Assembly: GCF_014650455.1 (NCBI RefSeq)
Contig: NZ_BMUZ01000021.1
Coordinates: forward strand, 1 to 64,000
Length of the DNA stretch: 64,000 nt
Direction of reading: 5' to 3'
Source: Streptomyces xanthochromogenes
GTDB lineage: Bacteria; Actinomycetota; Actinomycetes; Streptomycetales; Streptomycetaceae
Within the stretch, counting starts at the first letter, position 1; each line of letters starts with the position of its first letter. Both the position numbers and the translations under genes were made by a program. Below the pieces are notes generated by a model. It saw only the letters and a program-made list of their open reading frames with translations. It had not been told where the DNA came from and ran no database searches. Shown in pieces: positions 17,895-26,706 of this stretch.

Positions 17895-18854
17895 GTGACA
17901 TCAGCGACCGCGGGTGCGCGGTCAGCCACCACAGAGCCGACGAACAGACGCACCGGCGGACGGGACAGAAACAGGAGCGGGGGCGGGCACGCCGGTGGCG
18001 CCTGGTTCCTCGTGCTCCCGGCCCTCCTGCCCATTCTGGTGCTCAGCGTGGGGCCCCTGCTGTACGGCATCGCGCTGGCCTTCACCGACTCCCAGTCCGG
18101 CCGCACCACCGCCACCCGTTGGGTGGGGCTGCTCAACTTCCGTGATCTGGTGCACGACGGGCTGTTCTGGGAGTCGTTCCGGATCGGCCTGCTGTGGGCG
18201 GCCGGCGTCACCGTGCCCCAGTTCCTGCTCGCCCTCGGCCTCGCCCTGCTCCTGAACCAGAAGCTCCGGCTGCGCTGGCTGGCCCGGGCGCTCGCGATCA
18301 TCCCCTGGGCGATGCCCGAGGTCGTCGTCGGCATCATGTGGCGCCTCGTCTACCAGCCGGACGCGGGCATCCTGAACGAGACGCTGCGCACCCTGGGGCT
18401 CGGCGGCGGCCACGACTGGCTGACCGGCCTCGCCACCGCGCTGCCCGCCGTGATCCTGGTCGGCGTCTGGGCCGGCATGCCCCAGACGACGGTCGCGCTC
18501 CTCGCCGGGCTGCAGAACACCCCGCGCGAGCTGCACGAGGCCGCCGCCATCGACGGCGCCGGCGCCTGGCGCCGGTTCCGCACCGTCACCTGGCCCGCCC
18601 TGAAACCGGTGGCCCTCGCGATCACGGCGCTCAATTTCATCTGGAACTTCAATTCCTTCGCCCTGGTCTACGTCCTGACCAACGGCGGCCCGGGCGGCCG
18701 CACCCGACTCCCCATGCTCTTCGCCTATGAAGAGGCCTTCCGCTACGGCCAGTTCGGGTATGCGGCCGCCATGGGCTGTGTGATGGTCGCCGTGATCGCC
18801 GCCTGTCTCGCCCTCTTCCTGGTGGGCCGCATCAACGAAGGGAGGGACACGTGA
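17895..18854 (+). CDS. Carbohydrate ABC transporter permease (MalF-type)
   Basis: This is a 319-residue membrane protein with about six spans and a long polar N-terminus. The EAA loop that docks the ATPase is ELHEAAAIDGAGAWRRFRTVTWP, here slightly varied as usual. It pairs with the next permease to make the channel for a sugar or oligosaccharide. The start is GTG with GGGG upstream. The next gene overlaps it by four bases (GTGA), so translation is coupled. Confidence 0.92.
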   Translation: MTSATAGARSATTEPTNRRTGGRDRNRSGGGHAGGAWFLVLPALLPILVLSVGPLLYGIALAFTDSQSGRTTATRWVGLLNFRDLVHDGLFWESFRIGLLWAAGVTVPQFLLALGLALLLNQKLRLRWLARALAIIPWAMPEVVVGIMWRLVYQPDAGILNETLRTLGLGGGHDWLTGLATALPAVILVGVWAGMPQTTVALLAGLQNTPRELHEAAAIDGAGAWRRFRTVTWPALKPVALAITALNFIWNFNSFALVYVLTNGGPGGRTRLPMLFAYEEAFRYGQFGYAAAMGCVMVAVIAACLALFLVGRINEGRDT

Positions 18855-19690
18855 GCACGCGTACAAGGGCATGGGGCCGGACGGGGCAGTACCTGGCACT
18901 CCTCGGCTATCTCGCCTTCCTCGCCTTCCCCTTCCTCTGGCTGATCTCCACCGCCTTCAAGTCGCCGCGCGAGCTGGGCTCACTCCATCCGACCTGGATT
19001 CCGCGCCACCCCACGCTCGACAACTTCCGCCAGGGCTTCGACGAACAGCCCTTGCTGCACGCCGGGTTGAACAGTCTGGTCGCGGCCGTCTCCGCCGCCG
19101 TGATCGCGGTGCTGATCGCCACGCCGATGGCCTACGTCATGGCCCGCCACCGGGGCCGGCTCGCGGCCGCCGCCACCGGCTGGGTGGTGATCAGCCAGGC
19201 GTTCCCGTTCGTGCTGCTGATCATTCCGCTCTTCCTGGTCCTGAAGGACCTGCACGCGATCAACTCGGTCGGCGGTCTCGTCATGGTGTACGTGGTGTGG
19301 TCGCTGCCCTTCGCGCTCTGGATGCTGAACGGATACGTACGCGCCGTGCCCGCCGAGCTGGAGGAGGCGGCAGCCGTCGACGGCGCGGGACGCCTTCGCA
19401 CCCTCGTCTCGGTCACCGCGCCGCTGCTCGCCCCCGGCATCGTGGCCACCGCGCTCTTCGCCTTCATCACGGCGTGGAACGAGTTCTTCTTCGCGCTCGT
19501 ACTCCTCAAGACCCCCGAGAAGCAGACGCTGCCCGTCGTCCTCACCCACTTCCTCGGCGCGGAAGGCGTCGCTGACCTCGGGCCGCTCGCCGCGGCCGCC
19601 TTCCTCGCCACCCTGCCCTCCCTGGTGATCTTCGCGGTCATCCAGCGGCGGATCACCGGCGGCATGCTGACCGGGGCGGTGAAGAGCTGA
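18851..19690 (+). CDS. Carbohydrate ABC transporter permease (MalG-type)
   Basis: The 279-residue protein has six spans and the EAA loop ELEEAAAVDGAGRLRTLVSVTAP. It is the second half of the sugar channel. Its GTG overlaps the preceding stop codon. Its own stop overlaps the next gene's ATG as TGATG. The spacing shows one polycistronic unit of three genes. Confidence 0.92.
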   Translation: MSTRTRAWGRTGQYLALLGYLAFLAFPFLWLISTAFKSPRELGSLHPTWIPRHPTLDNFRQGFDEQPLLHAGLNSLVAAVSAAVIAVLIATPMAYVMARHRGRLAAAATGWVVISQAFPFVLLIIPLFLVLKDLHAINSVGGLVMVYVVWSLPFALWMLNGYVRAVPAELEEAAAVDGAGRLRTLVSVTAPLLAPGIVATALFAFITAWNEFFFALVLLKTPEKQTLPVVLTHFLGAEGVADLGPLAAAAFLATLPSLVIFAVIQRRITGGMLTGAVKS

Positions 19691-21000
19691 TGCGGAAGGA
19701 TGAACAGGGGCCGCACACCGGCCTGTTGAGCGTGGCGGCGGCCCTCGTGCTCCTGCTGTCGCTGCTCACCGGATGCTCCGGCGGGAGCTCGGACGCCCAG
19801 GGGGTCGTCCGGCTCCGCTTCCAGTCCCTGGCCTGGCAGAAGGAGTCCGTCGATGCCACGAAGGCCCTGGTCGAGGAGTGGAACGCGACGCACCCCGCCG
19901 TCCAGGTCCAGTACGTACAGGGCAGTTGGGACACCGTCCACGACCAGCTGCTCACCGCCTTCGAGGGCGGTGAGGCGCCGGACGTCATCCACGACGCCTC
20001 CGACGACCTGGCCGATTTCGCCTACGGCGGCTACCTCGCGGACCTGAGCGGCCTGCTGCCGCCGCGGCTCAAGGCCGACATCCCGGCGCGGAGCTGGCAG
20101 ACGACCACCTTCGGGAAGGGGGTGTACGGGGTCCCGTTCCTCCAGGAGCCGAGGGTGCTGATCGCCAACGCGAAGATCCTCAAAGCCTCCGGGGTCCGCA
20201 TCGCGACCCCCGAACGGCCCTGGACCTGGGCCGAGTTCAGGCAGGTGACGAAGAAGCTGAGCGGGAACGGGAAGTACGGGGTGGCCTGGCCGCTCAAGGA
20301 GCCCGTCTCGGTCACGCTCAACCTGGGCCTCTCCGCGGGCGGGCGGCTCTTCACGCGTGACGGGGAGGGGAGGGCGAAGGTGGAGTTCACGGCGGGCGAC
20401 GCGGTCGTCCCCGACACCGTCAACGCCCAGGTGAACACCGACAGGAGCGCCGCCCGTACCACCCTCGGCATGGGCGGCTCGGACACGCTGCCCGGCTTCT
20501 TCGGGGGCAAGTACGCGATGGTGCCGCTCGGATTCTCCTACCGCCAGCAGATCGTGCAGCAGGCGCCGCCCGGCTTCGAGTGGACGGTGCTGCCCGCGCC
20601 GGCCGGCAGCGCGGGCCTGGATCAGGGCGTCAGTCCGCAGACCCTGTCGGTTGCCCGGGACAGCCCGCACAAGAAGGAGGCGGCCGAGTTCGTCGACTTC
20701 CTGCTGGGCCCCGCGAACATGGTGCGCCTGGCCAAGGGCGACTGGATGCTGCCGACGGGAACGGAGGCGCTCAAGGACCCGGCCCTGGGCACCGTCGAGG
20801 ACGGCTGGGCGACGGGCGCGGCACTCGCTCCGCATCTGCGCTCGGCCCCCGCACAGTCGGTGCGGGGCTACCCGGAGTGGAAGGACAAGGTCGCCACCCC
20901 CGCCCTGCAGGAGTACTACAGCGGGGCCATCGACGCGGCCGAGCTGAAGAAGCGCCTGGTCGAGGACGGAAACCGGGTGCTCGCGCGCTATCGGCGCTGA
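19690..21000 (+). CDS. Sugar ABC transporter substrate-binding lipoprotein
   Basis: The 436-residue protein has a lipoprotein signal, with a hydrophobic stretch LLSVAAALVLLLSL ending at the lipobox LLTGC. The mature part is a family-1 solute-binding protein; features include ALVEEWNATHPAVQVQYVQG and a MVPLGFSYRQQ segment. It would catch an oligosaccharide outside the membrane. The binding protein comes last in this operon, although it is usually first. No ATPase gene is present, so a shared ATPase such as MsiK elsewhere in the genome is expected. Confidence 0.92.
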   Translation: MRKDEQGPHTGLLSVAAALVLLLSLLTGCSGGSSDAQGVVRLRFQSLAWQKESVDATKALVEEWNATHPAVQVQYVQGSWDTVHDQLLTAFEGGEAPDVIHDASDDLADFAYGGYLADLSGLLPPRLKADIPARSWQTTTFGKGVYGVPFLQEPRVLIANAKILKASGVRIATPERPWTWAEFRQVTKKLSGNGKYGVAWPLKEPVSVTLNLGLSAGGRLFTRDGEGRAKVEFTAGDAVVPDTVNAQVNTDRSAARTTLGMGGSDTLPGFFGGKYAMVPLGFSYRQQIVQQAPPGFEWTVLPAPAGSAGLDQGVSPQTLSVARDSPHKKEAAEFVDFLLGPANMVRLAKGDWMLPTGTEALKDPALGTVEDGWATGAALAPHLRSAPAQSVRGYPEWKDKVATPALQEYYSGAIDAAELKKRLVEDGNRVLARYRR

Positions 21001-21300
21001 CGGCCGGGCGGTGCTGCGCGGCTGGGGGCGCCGAACGGTCGGTCAATGCCACCTGAAATCAGGCTACTTGAGCGATGTGGGAACGGGTCGGCTTCACGCA
21101 GAGTGTCCACCGGCCCTCCATAACGTCCCAGTTGTGCGTCCCTGCATGGTTTTCGCATTACGAAACCTTGTTGGCTAAGTCACAGCCGTATGAAGTCCTT
21201 GATCTGCGCGCGTCAATCGGCAAGGGTTTCGAACCAGCCCCGGAAAGTTTCCTTCCGGTAGGCGAACCCCCCACACATAGTGACGAGGAGACCCCTCTTC
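21001..21300. promoter_or_regulatory. Upstream region of secreted subtilisin gene
   Basis: These 300 bases separate the transporter operon from the protease. A small inverted repeat TTTCG (21151-21155) and CGAAA (21161-21165) sits in an A/T-richer patch, which suits a promoter or operator. I cannot fix the hexamers. GAGGAG precedes the protease ATG by about ten bases. Confidence 0.4.
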
Positions 21301-22506
21301 ATGGCAACTCACAAGCGCGCGAGCAGGACCAAACTCACCGCCGGCATAGCCGCCGTGGTGGCGACCGCCGGACTGACCACGCTGGGCTCCTCGTTCGCCG
21401 GAGCCGCCCCCGCCGAAGGCGCGGTCTACGGACTCGACGCCAAGGACGCGGTCGACGGAAGCTACATCGTCCTGCTGGACAAGTCGGCCACGCCCGACTC
21501 CAAGCGCAAGCTCGCCGAGGAATACGGCGGCAAGCTCAAGCGCGACTACTCCTCCTCGCTCAACGGCTTCTCCGCCGACGGGCTCACGCAGACCGAGGCC
21601 AAGCGGCTCGCGGCGGACCCGTCCGTCGGCACGGTCGTCCAGAACAAGAAGTTCCACATCAACGCGGAACAGGCGAACCCGCCGTCCTGGGGCCTGGACC
21701 GGATCGACCAGAGCGCCACCGCGGGCGACGGCAAGTACAGCTATCCGGACAGCGCGGGCGACGGCGTCACCGCGTACGTCATCGACACCGGAGTCCGCAT
21801 CTCCCACAAGGACTTCGGCGGCCGGGCCTCCTACGGCTTCAACGCGGTCGACAACAACGACAAGGCCGACGACGGCAACGGCCACGGCACACACGTCGCG
21901 GGCACCATCGCGGGCGCCGAGCACGGCGTGGCCAAGAAGGCGAAGATCGTCGCGGTGCGGGTCCTCGACAGCCAGGGTTCCGGCAGCACCGACCAGGTCG
22001 TCGCGGGCGTCGACTGGGTCACCAAGAACCACAAGGGCCCCTCCGTCGCCAATCTGAGCCTCGGCGGAACCGCCGACCCGGCGCTCGACGCGGCCGTCCA
22101 GAAGGCGATCGCCTCCGGGGTCACCTTCGGTGTCGCGGCCGGCAACGAGTCCGCGGACGCGGGCAGCGGCTCGCCGTCCCGCGTCAAGGAGGCCATCACC
22201 GTCGCCTCCTCAACCAAGGACGACCAGCAGTCCGACTTCTCCAACTTCGGCTCCGTGGTGGATCTTTACGCCCCCGGATCGGACATCACCTCCGACTGGA
22301 ACACCAGCGACACGGCCACCAACACCATCTCCGGCACGTCCATGGCGACCCCGCACGTCGTCGGCGCCGCGGCGGTCTATCTGTCCGGGCACAAGGACGC
22401 CACCCCCGCCCAGGTCTCCGACGCCCTCACCAAGGGCGCTACGGCCGACAAGATCTCCAACGCGAGTCCGGGCACCCCGAACAAGCTGCTGAAGGTCGTC
22501 GAGTAG
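21301..22506 (+). CDS. Secreted subtilisin-like serine protease (S8, proteinase K type)
   Basis: The 401-residue precursor has a Sec signal with cleavage likely near AGAAPA (about residue 35). An I9 propeptide inhibitor follows (SYIVLLDKSATPDSK to about residue 120). The catalytic triad is Asp162 in YVIDTGVRISH, His195 in GNGHGTHVAG and Ser347 in ISGTSMATPH, with the oxyanion Asn in AAGNESADAG. The enzyme should be autoprocessed outside the cell and degrade proteins for nutrition. The ATG at 21301 is preferred over an upstream GTG at 21280 because the SD lies between them. A 16-bp hairpin terminator follows. Confidence 0.95.
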   Translation: MATHKRASRTKLTAGIAAVVATAGLTTLGSSFAGAAPAEGAVYGLDAKDAVDGSYIVLLDKSATPDSKRKLAEEYGGKLKRDYSSSLNGFSADGLTQTEAKRLAADPSVGTVVQNKKFHINAEQANPPSWGLDRIDQSATAGDGKYSYPDSAGDGVTAYVIDTGVRISHKDFGGRASYGFNAVDNNDKADDGNGHGTHVAGTIAGAEHGVAKKAKIVAVRVLDSQGSGSTDQVVAGVDWVTKNHKGPSVANLSLGGTADPALDAAVQKAIASGVTFGVAAGNESADAGSGSPSRVKEAITVASSTKDDQQSDFSNFGSVVDLYAPGSDITSDWNTSDTATNTISGTSMATPHVVGAAAVYLSGHKDATPAQVSDALTKGATADKISNASPGTPNKLLKVVE

Positions 22507-22528
22507 ACACCGCCCGGCAGCGCTGAAC

Positions 22529-22570
22529 GACGGCCTCCGCGCCCGTCCCCCACGGGGCGCGGAGGCCGTC
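22529..22570 (+). terminator. Strong hairpin terminator after the subtilisin gene
   Basis: A perfect 16-bp stem (22529-22544 with 22555-22570) closes a 10-base loop. It lies 23 bases past the protease stop codon. No T-tract follows, which is common for terminators in these GC-rich genomes. It also insulates the leaderless DUF1697 gene downstream. Confidence 0.8.
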
Positions 22571-22595
22571 CTGCCGTGGGCCCTACTGTGGGCGC

Positions 22596-23168
22596 ATGAC
22601 GACGACGTACGCCGCTCTGCTGCGCGGCATCAATGTGGGCGGCAACAGGAAAGTTCCCATGGCCGAGCTCCGGAGCATCCTGGAAGAGCTGGGCCACGGC
22701 CGGGTGAAGACCTATCTCAACAGCGGCAACGCCGTCTTCACCAGCGCCTCCCGCGACCAGGACGCCCTCGCCGCGGAGCTGGCGGCCGCCATCGAGAAGC
22801 ACTTCGGCTTCGGCGTCGCCGTCATGGTCCGCAGCGGCCGCTACCTGCGGTCCGTTCTGGAGTCCTGCCCCTTCCCGGCCGAGGAGCTGGCCGGCAAGCA
22901 GCTGCACGCCACCTTCTTCGCCGGTCCGGCCGTCACCGCGGAGCGGTTCGCCTCCATCGACCCGGCCGCCTACCTACCCGAGGAGTTCCGCCTCGGCGAC
23001 CAGGTGCTCTATCTGTACGCGCCCGGAGGCCTCGGCACCTCACAACTGGGCGCCGCACTGTCCCGGCCCGGGCTGCTGAAGGGCATCGACGCGACCTCCC
23101 GGAACTGGAACACCGTGAAGGCGCTCGTCGAGATGACGCGGGACGAAGGGTCCGCTCAGGCGGGCTGA
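22596..23168 (+). CDS. DUF1697 family protein
   Basis: The 190-residue protein starts with YAALLRGINVGGNRKVPMAELR, the DUF1697 signature, and contains the conserved TYLNSGNAVFTS. The family's biochemical role is not established. TACTGT lies exactly six bases before the ATG and there is no SD, so a leaderless mRNA is likely. The 3' end overlaps the convergent aldo/keto reductase gene by 13 bases. Confidence 0.9.
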   Translation: MTTTYAALLRGINVGGNRKVPMAELRSILEELGHGRVKTYLNSGNAVFTSASRDQDALAAELAAAIEKHFGFGVAVMVRSGRYLRSVLESCPFPAEELAGKQLHATFFAGPAVTAERFASIDPAAYLPEEFRLGDQVLYLYAPGGLGTSQLGAALSRPGLLKGIDATSRNWNTVKALVEMTRDEGSAQAG

Positions 23169-24007
23169 AGGGCGTCGAGCACCTTCGACTCGTCCTCGGA
23201 GAGCGCGACGTGGGCGGCGCGCAGATTCTCGTCCAGGTGGCCGACCGACCCGGTGCCGGGCGTCGGGCACAGGACGGGCGAGCGGTGCAGCAGCCAGGCC
23301 AGGGCGATCTGGCTCCTGCTCGCCCGGTGGCGACGGGCGATCTCGTCGAGCGCGGCCGCCGCGTCCCCCGTGAGCGCGCCGTTGGCCAGCGGGAACCAGG
23401 GCAGGAAGGCGATACCGCGCTTCTGGCAGAGGTCGAGGACCGCCTGCGACCCCCGGTCCAGCAGGTTGAAGCGGTTCTGTACGGAGGCGATGGGGGCCAG
23501 CGGCAGTGCCCGGGTCAGCTGTTCGGGGGTGATGCTGTCGAGGCCGATGTGCCGGATCTTGCCCTCCCGCCTCAACTCGGCGAGCGCGCCCAGTTGTTCG
23601 GCCATCGGCACGTCGGGGTCGAGCCGGTGCAGCTGGTACAGGTCGATGGTCTCCACGCGCAGCCGCCGCAGGCTCGCCTCGCACATCGCCCGGAGCCGCT
23701 CGGGTCGTCCCTCGATGTGCCAGGCGCTGTCGCTGGTGCGCACGACCCCGCCCTTGGTGGCGATCACCAGATCGGCCGGGTAGGGGTGGAGGGCCTCCGC
23801 GACGAGTTCCTCGGCCAGGTCCGGGCCGTAGTTGTCGGCGGTGTCGATCAGCGTGACACCCCGCTCGACCGCGCGGCGCAGCACGGCCAGTGCGTCCGAT
23901 CGCTCGCCGCGCGGGCCCCAGTAGCCGGGGCCGGTGAGCTGCGCGGTGCCGAAGCCGAGACGCCGCACCGGTCGGTCCCCGCCCAGGAGGAAGGTCTCGG
24001 GGTTCAT
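23156..24007 (-). CDS. Aldo/keto reductase
   Basis: The 283-residue TIM-barrel oxidoreductase shows the catalytic tetrad regions: DTADNYGP (Asp and Tyr), VIATKGG (Lys) and YQLHRLDP (His). It should reduce aldehydes or ketones with NADPH. The C-terminal PTPGTGSVGHLDENLRA region is the cofactor phosphate site. On the minus strand TACCGT sits exactly six bases before the ATG, again a leaderless arrangement. It diverges from the Rv2466c-like gene. Confidence 0.92.
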   Translation of the reverse strand: MNPETFLLGGDRPVRRLGFGTAQLTGPGYWGPRGERSDALAVLRRAVERGVTLIDTADNYGPDLAEELVAEALHPYPADLVIATKGGVVRTSDSAWHIEGRPERLRAMCEASLRRLRVETIDLYQLHRLDPDVPMAEQLGALAELRREGKIRHIGLDSITPEQLTRALPLAPIASVQNRFNLLDRGSQAVLDLCQKRGIAFLPWFPLANGALTGDAAAALDEIARRHRASRSQIALAWLLHRSPVLCPTPGTGSVGHLDENLRAAHVALSEDESKVLDALQPA

Positions 24008-24064
24008 GCGGGGACGGTACCGGACGGGTTCACGCCGTCGGGCGACAGGGGTCGAGGGGTCGGG

Positions 24065-24112
24065 ATTGGCCCATCCTCACCAGGACTCAATGGCCCACGA
24101 CCGGGGGCCAAT
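24065..24112. promoter_or_regulatory. Three-part repeat, candidate operator
   Basis: ATTGGCCCA (24065-24073) and AATGGCCCA (24089-24097) form a direct repeat 24 bases apart. GGGCCAAT (24105-24112) is the perfect inverse of the first eight bases. All three lie between the divergent aldo/keto reductase and nitroreductase-like genes, just upstream of the latter's -10. A shared redox-responsive regulator is possible but not shown. Confidence 0.4.
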
Positions 24113-24131
24113 GCCGGGCTAGGGTCGGGCC

Positions 24132-24764
24132 ATGACCGATACCGTGAACGCGCCCGCGCAGCCCACCGCCGTCGACTTCTACTTCGACCCCGCCTGCCCC
24201 TTCGCCTGGATCACCTCGCGCTGGATGCTGGAGGTGGAGCGGCACCGGGACATCGAGCTGAGATTCCGGCCGATGAGCCTGTATCTGCACAACATCGGCA
24301 ATGAACTGCCCGACTGGTACCGGGACTTGGTCGACCGGTCCATCGGGCCGGTCCGGGTCGCCGTCGCGGCGGCCCAAGAGCACGGCGCCGGGGTGCTGCG
24401 CGGCCTCTACACCGCCCTCGGCACCCGCATCCACCAGGACGGGAACCAGGACTTCGACGTGGTGGTCGCCGAGGCCCTGGCCGAACTCGGGCTCCCCGCC
24501 GCGCTGGCCCGTGCCGCCCACGACCCGGCGTACGACGAGGCGGTGCGGCTCAGCCACGACGCCGGCAAGGACCCGGCCGAGGACGGGTACGTCGGCACCC
24601 CGACCATGCACCTCGACGGCAAGGTCTACTTCGGTCCGGTGCTCAGCTCGATCCCGCGCGGCGAAGAGGCGGCCCGGCTCTTCGACAGCGTGCGGACGAT
24701 CGCGGCGTACCCGGACTTCTTCGAGCTGAAGCGGGCCCGGACGGGATCGCTGCGGTTCGACTGA
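24132..24764 (+). CDS. Mycothiol-dependent nitroreductase (Rv2466c-like), DsbA fold
   Basis: The 210-residue protein opens with VDFYFDPACPFAWITSRWM, the thioredoxin-fold active site of this family. The second Cys of a CxxC is Ala here, as I recall for many Streptomyces members, so one Cys would work with mycothiol. RFRPMSLYLHN and YVGTPTMHLDGK (cis-Pro loop) support the fold. It would reduce quinones or nitro compounds or handle disulfides in the cytoplasm. TAGGGT lies exactly six bases before the ATG. Confidence 0.88.
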   Translation: MTDTVNAPAQPTAVDFYFDPACPFAWITSRWMLEVERHRDIELRFRPMSLYLHNIGNELPDWYRDLVDRSIGPVRVAVAAAQEHGAGVLRGLYTALGTRIHQDGNQDFDVVVAEALAELGLPAALARAAHDPAYDEAVRLSHDAGKDPAEDGYVGTPTMHLDGKVYFGPVLSSIPRGEEAARLFDSVRTIAAYPDFFELKRARTGSLRFD

Positions 24765-25032
24765 GGTGCGTTCCGTCGCGCACGGGTGTCGGCCCCAATC
24801 CCGCCCCTCATGGTGGAGAACCGGACATACAGTCGCATCCGCTTGCCCCCCACGTGGGTGACGGAAGTCGCGCACCCGCAAGCCGCCCCGGTGGCGGGCA
24901 TACAGCAGGGTTAGCCGTCACGCGAAAGGCGCAGCGGCAGGCGGGGCGCCGGGCTCGACGGCCCCAGGGACGGCGCCCCCAGGGACGGCGCCCCCGAGCC
25001 CTGCCCCTGCGCCCTGCCCCGGGGCTTCGCCC
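24765..25032. repeat. Convergent intergenic region with short tandem repeat and hairpin
   Basis: A 15-base unit AGGGACGGCGCCCCC occurs twice in tandem (24966-24995). GGGGCTTCGCCCC (25021-25033) is a tight hairpin of a sort common in Streptomyces intergenic DNA. It overlaps the stop codon of the chelatase gene, so both converging genes may end here. Confidence 0.5.
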
Positions 25033-25773
25033 CTACGCGGACAGCGCCGGTATCCCGCCCCGCACCCGCGCCTCGTCGTAGCGGTGCAGGAGCAGGGTGG
25101 CCAACTCCGGTGCCGCGCCCAGCACTTCGGACAGGACGTCCGCCTCCTCGGCGCCCCGCGCGATGCGGTCGGGGAGGAAGCCGGGGGCGATGACGTAGGG
25201 GGCCACTGCCACGCGGCGCACGCCTTGGGATCTCAGGGCGCGTACCGCGTCCTCCGTGCGGGGCAGTGCCGCGGAGGCGAACGCAGGCCGCACGGCGCAC
25301 CAACCGGTGTGCCGCAGCTCCCGCGCGATTTCAGCGATCACTGCGATCGCCTCCGGGTCGGTGGAGCCCGCCGAGGCCAGGACGACCCCGGTCGAGCATT
25401 TGTCGGCCGGGCTCAGGCCCGCCTCGTACAGCCGTCGCTCCAGTGCGGCGAGCAGCAGGGGAGAGGGGCCGAGGACATCGGCGAGGCGGATGTTCAGGCG
25501 GGCCGGGGCCCGGCCGAGGGCCGCCGGGATGTCGGCCTTCGCGTGGAAGGCGCGGGTCAGGAGCAGGGGCAGGGCCACCACGTCCCGGATGCCCTCGTCG
25601 GCCAGGCGGTCCAGGGCCTCGGGGACCGAGGGGGTGTTGAAGTCCAGGTACGCGGTCTCCACGCGCAGGCCGGGCCGCAGTGCCCGGGCCCGCCGGACCA
25701 GGGCGTGCACGGTCGCGGCGTGCCGCGGATCGCGGCTGCCGTGGGCGATGACGAGGAGGACCGGGCGGTGCAC
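25033..25773 (-). CDS. Sirohydrochlorin chelatase (CbiX/SirB family)
   Basis: The 246-residue protein starts VLLVIAHGSRDPRHAATV, the CbiX signature with the metal-binding His, and has a second His-bearing strand in PLLLTRAFHAKADIP. A repeat of the fold lies in the C-terminal half. It inserts iron (or cobalt) into sirohydrochlorin. Being last in the sulfur operon, it most likely makes siroheme for the sulfite reductase encoded at the other end. The start is GTG, six bases after the permease stop. Confidence 0.9.
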   Translation of the reverse strand: MHRPVLLVIAHGSRDPRHAATVHALVRRARALRPGLRVETAYLDFNTPSVPEALDRLADEGIRDVVALPLLLTRAFHAKADIPAALGRAPARLNIRLADVLGPSPLLLAALERRLYEAGLSPADKCSTGVVLASAGSTDPEAIAVIAEIARELRHTGWCAVRPAFASAALPRTEDAVRALRSQGVRRVAVAPYVIAPGFLPDRIARGAEEADVLSEVLGAAPELATLLLHRYDEARVRGGIPALSA

Positions 25774-25779
25774 GGCGGC

Positions 25780-26706
25780 TCAGCCCTTCACGAGCAGACC
25801 GCGGCCGCGCAGCACCCTGCGCTCCAGCGGGCTGAAGATCAGCAGGTCGATGGCGATGCCCACGATCAGGATCAGGAAGATCGCCAGGAAGATGCCGGGC
25901 ATGTCGGAGTTGTTGCGGCCGTTCTCCAGCAACTGGCCGAGCCCGAGGCCGAGATCGGGCGAGGAGGCGATGATCTCGGCGGCCATCAGGGACCGCCAGG
26001 AGAAGGCCCAGCCCTGCTTCAGGCCCGCGAGATAGCCCGGCAGCGCGGCCGGCATCAGGATGTGCCAGGCGCCGCGCACCCCGGTCGCGCCGAGCGTGCG
26101 GCCCGCCCGCAGATACAGCGGGGGCACCTGGTCGACGCCGGAGACCAGGCCGTTGGCGATGGAGGGGACCGCGCCGAGCAGGATCACGGCGTACATCATC
26201 GAGTCGTTGAGGCCGAGCCACAGCACGGCCGGCGGGACCCAGGCCACCGACGGCAGCGACTGGAGGCCGGACAGGATCGGGCCGATGGCCGCCCGCACGA
26301 ACTTGACCCGGGCCACGAGCAGACCCAGCGGGGTGCCGATGGCCAGGGCGAGCAGGAAGCCGAGCAGACCGCGCGAGACGCTGGTCCACACGACGTCGAG
26401 CAGGGTGCCCTGGAGCCACATGTCGGTGAGGCTCGACCACACCGCGGACGGCGCGGGCAGCTTGTACTCGTCGGTGACCTTCGCCGAGACCAGGACCTGC
26501 CACACCACGAGGACGAGAACGACCGCGGACAGCGGGGGCAGGACCTTCTTGACCAGCACCTCGCGCACCGGGATGCGGTGGGCCTGGACGGTCTCGAGTG
26601 CGTCGAGACCCGCCTCCAGGCTGCCGAGCCCGGGGGAGTCCGCCGTGCCGTCGGGGCCCTTGGCGTCCCGGGAGTCCTTGACGTCGGTGGTCTCAGTGCT
26701 GGCCAT
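25780..26706 (-). CDS. ssuC: ABC transporter permease, sulfonate/taurine type
   Basis: The 308-residue membrane protein has about six spans after a polar N-terminus. The loop LRAGRTLGATGVRGAWHILMP is the EAA-type ATPase contact of the SsuC/TauC/NrtB family. It makes the membrane channel for an organosulfur compound or sulfate-like anion. The ATG lies inside the end of the ATPase gene (14-base overlap), so the two are translationally coupled. Confidence 0.88.
   Translation of the reverse strand: MASTETTDVKDSRDAKGPDGTADSPGLGSLEAGLDALETVQAHRIPVREVLVKKVLPPLSAVVLVLVVWQVLVSAKVTDEYKLPAPSAVWSSLTDMWLQGTLLDVVWTSVSRGLLGFLLALAIGTPLGLLVARVKFVRAAIGPILSGLQSLPSVAWVPPAVLWLGLNDSMMYAVILLGAVPSIANGLVSGVDQVPPLYLRAGRTLGATGVRGAWHILMPAALPGYLAGLKQGWAFSWRSLMAAEIIASSPDLGLGLGQLLENGRNNSDMPGIFLAIFLILIVGIAIDLLIFSPLERRVLRGRGLLVKG

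Noticed and set aside
24132..24764. Rv2466c-like gene as broken because its CxxC lacks the second Cys
   Set aside because: As I recall, many Streptomyces members have CPxA here; one Cys with mycothiol is enough.
24765..25032. Possible cobalamin or other riboswitch near the chelatase
   Set aside because: No recognised box and the region lies at the 3' end of the chelatase gene, not its leader.
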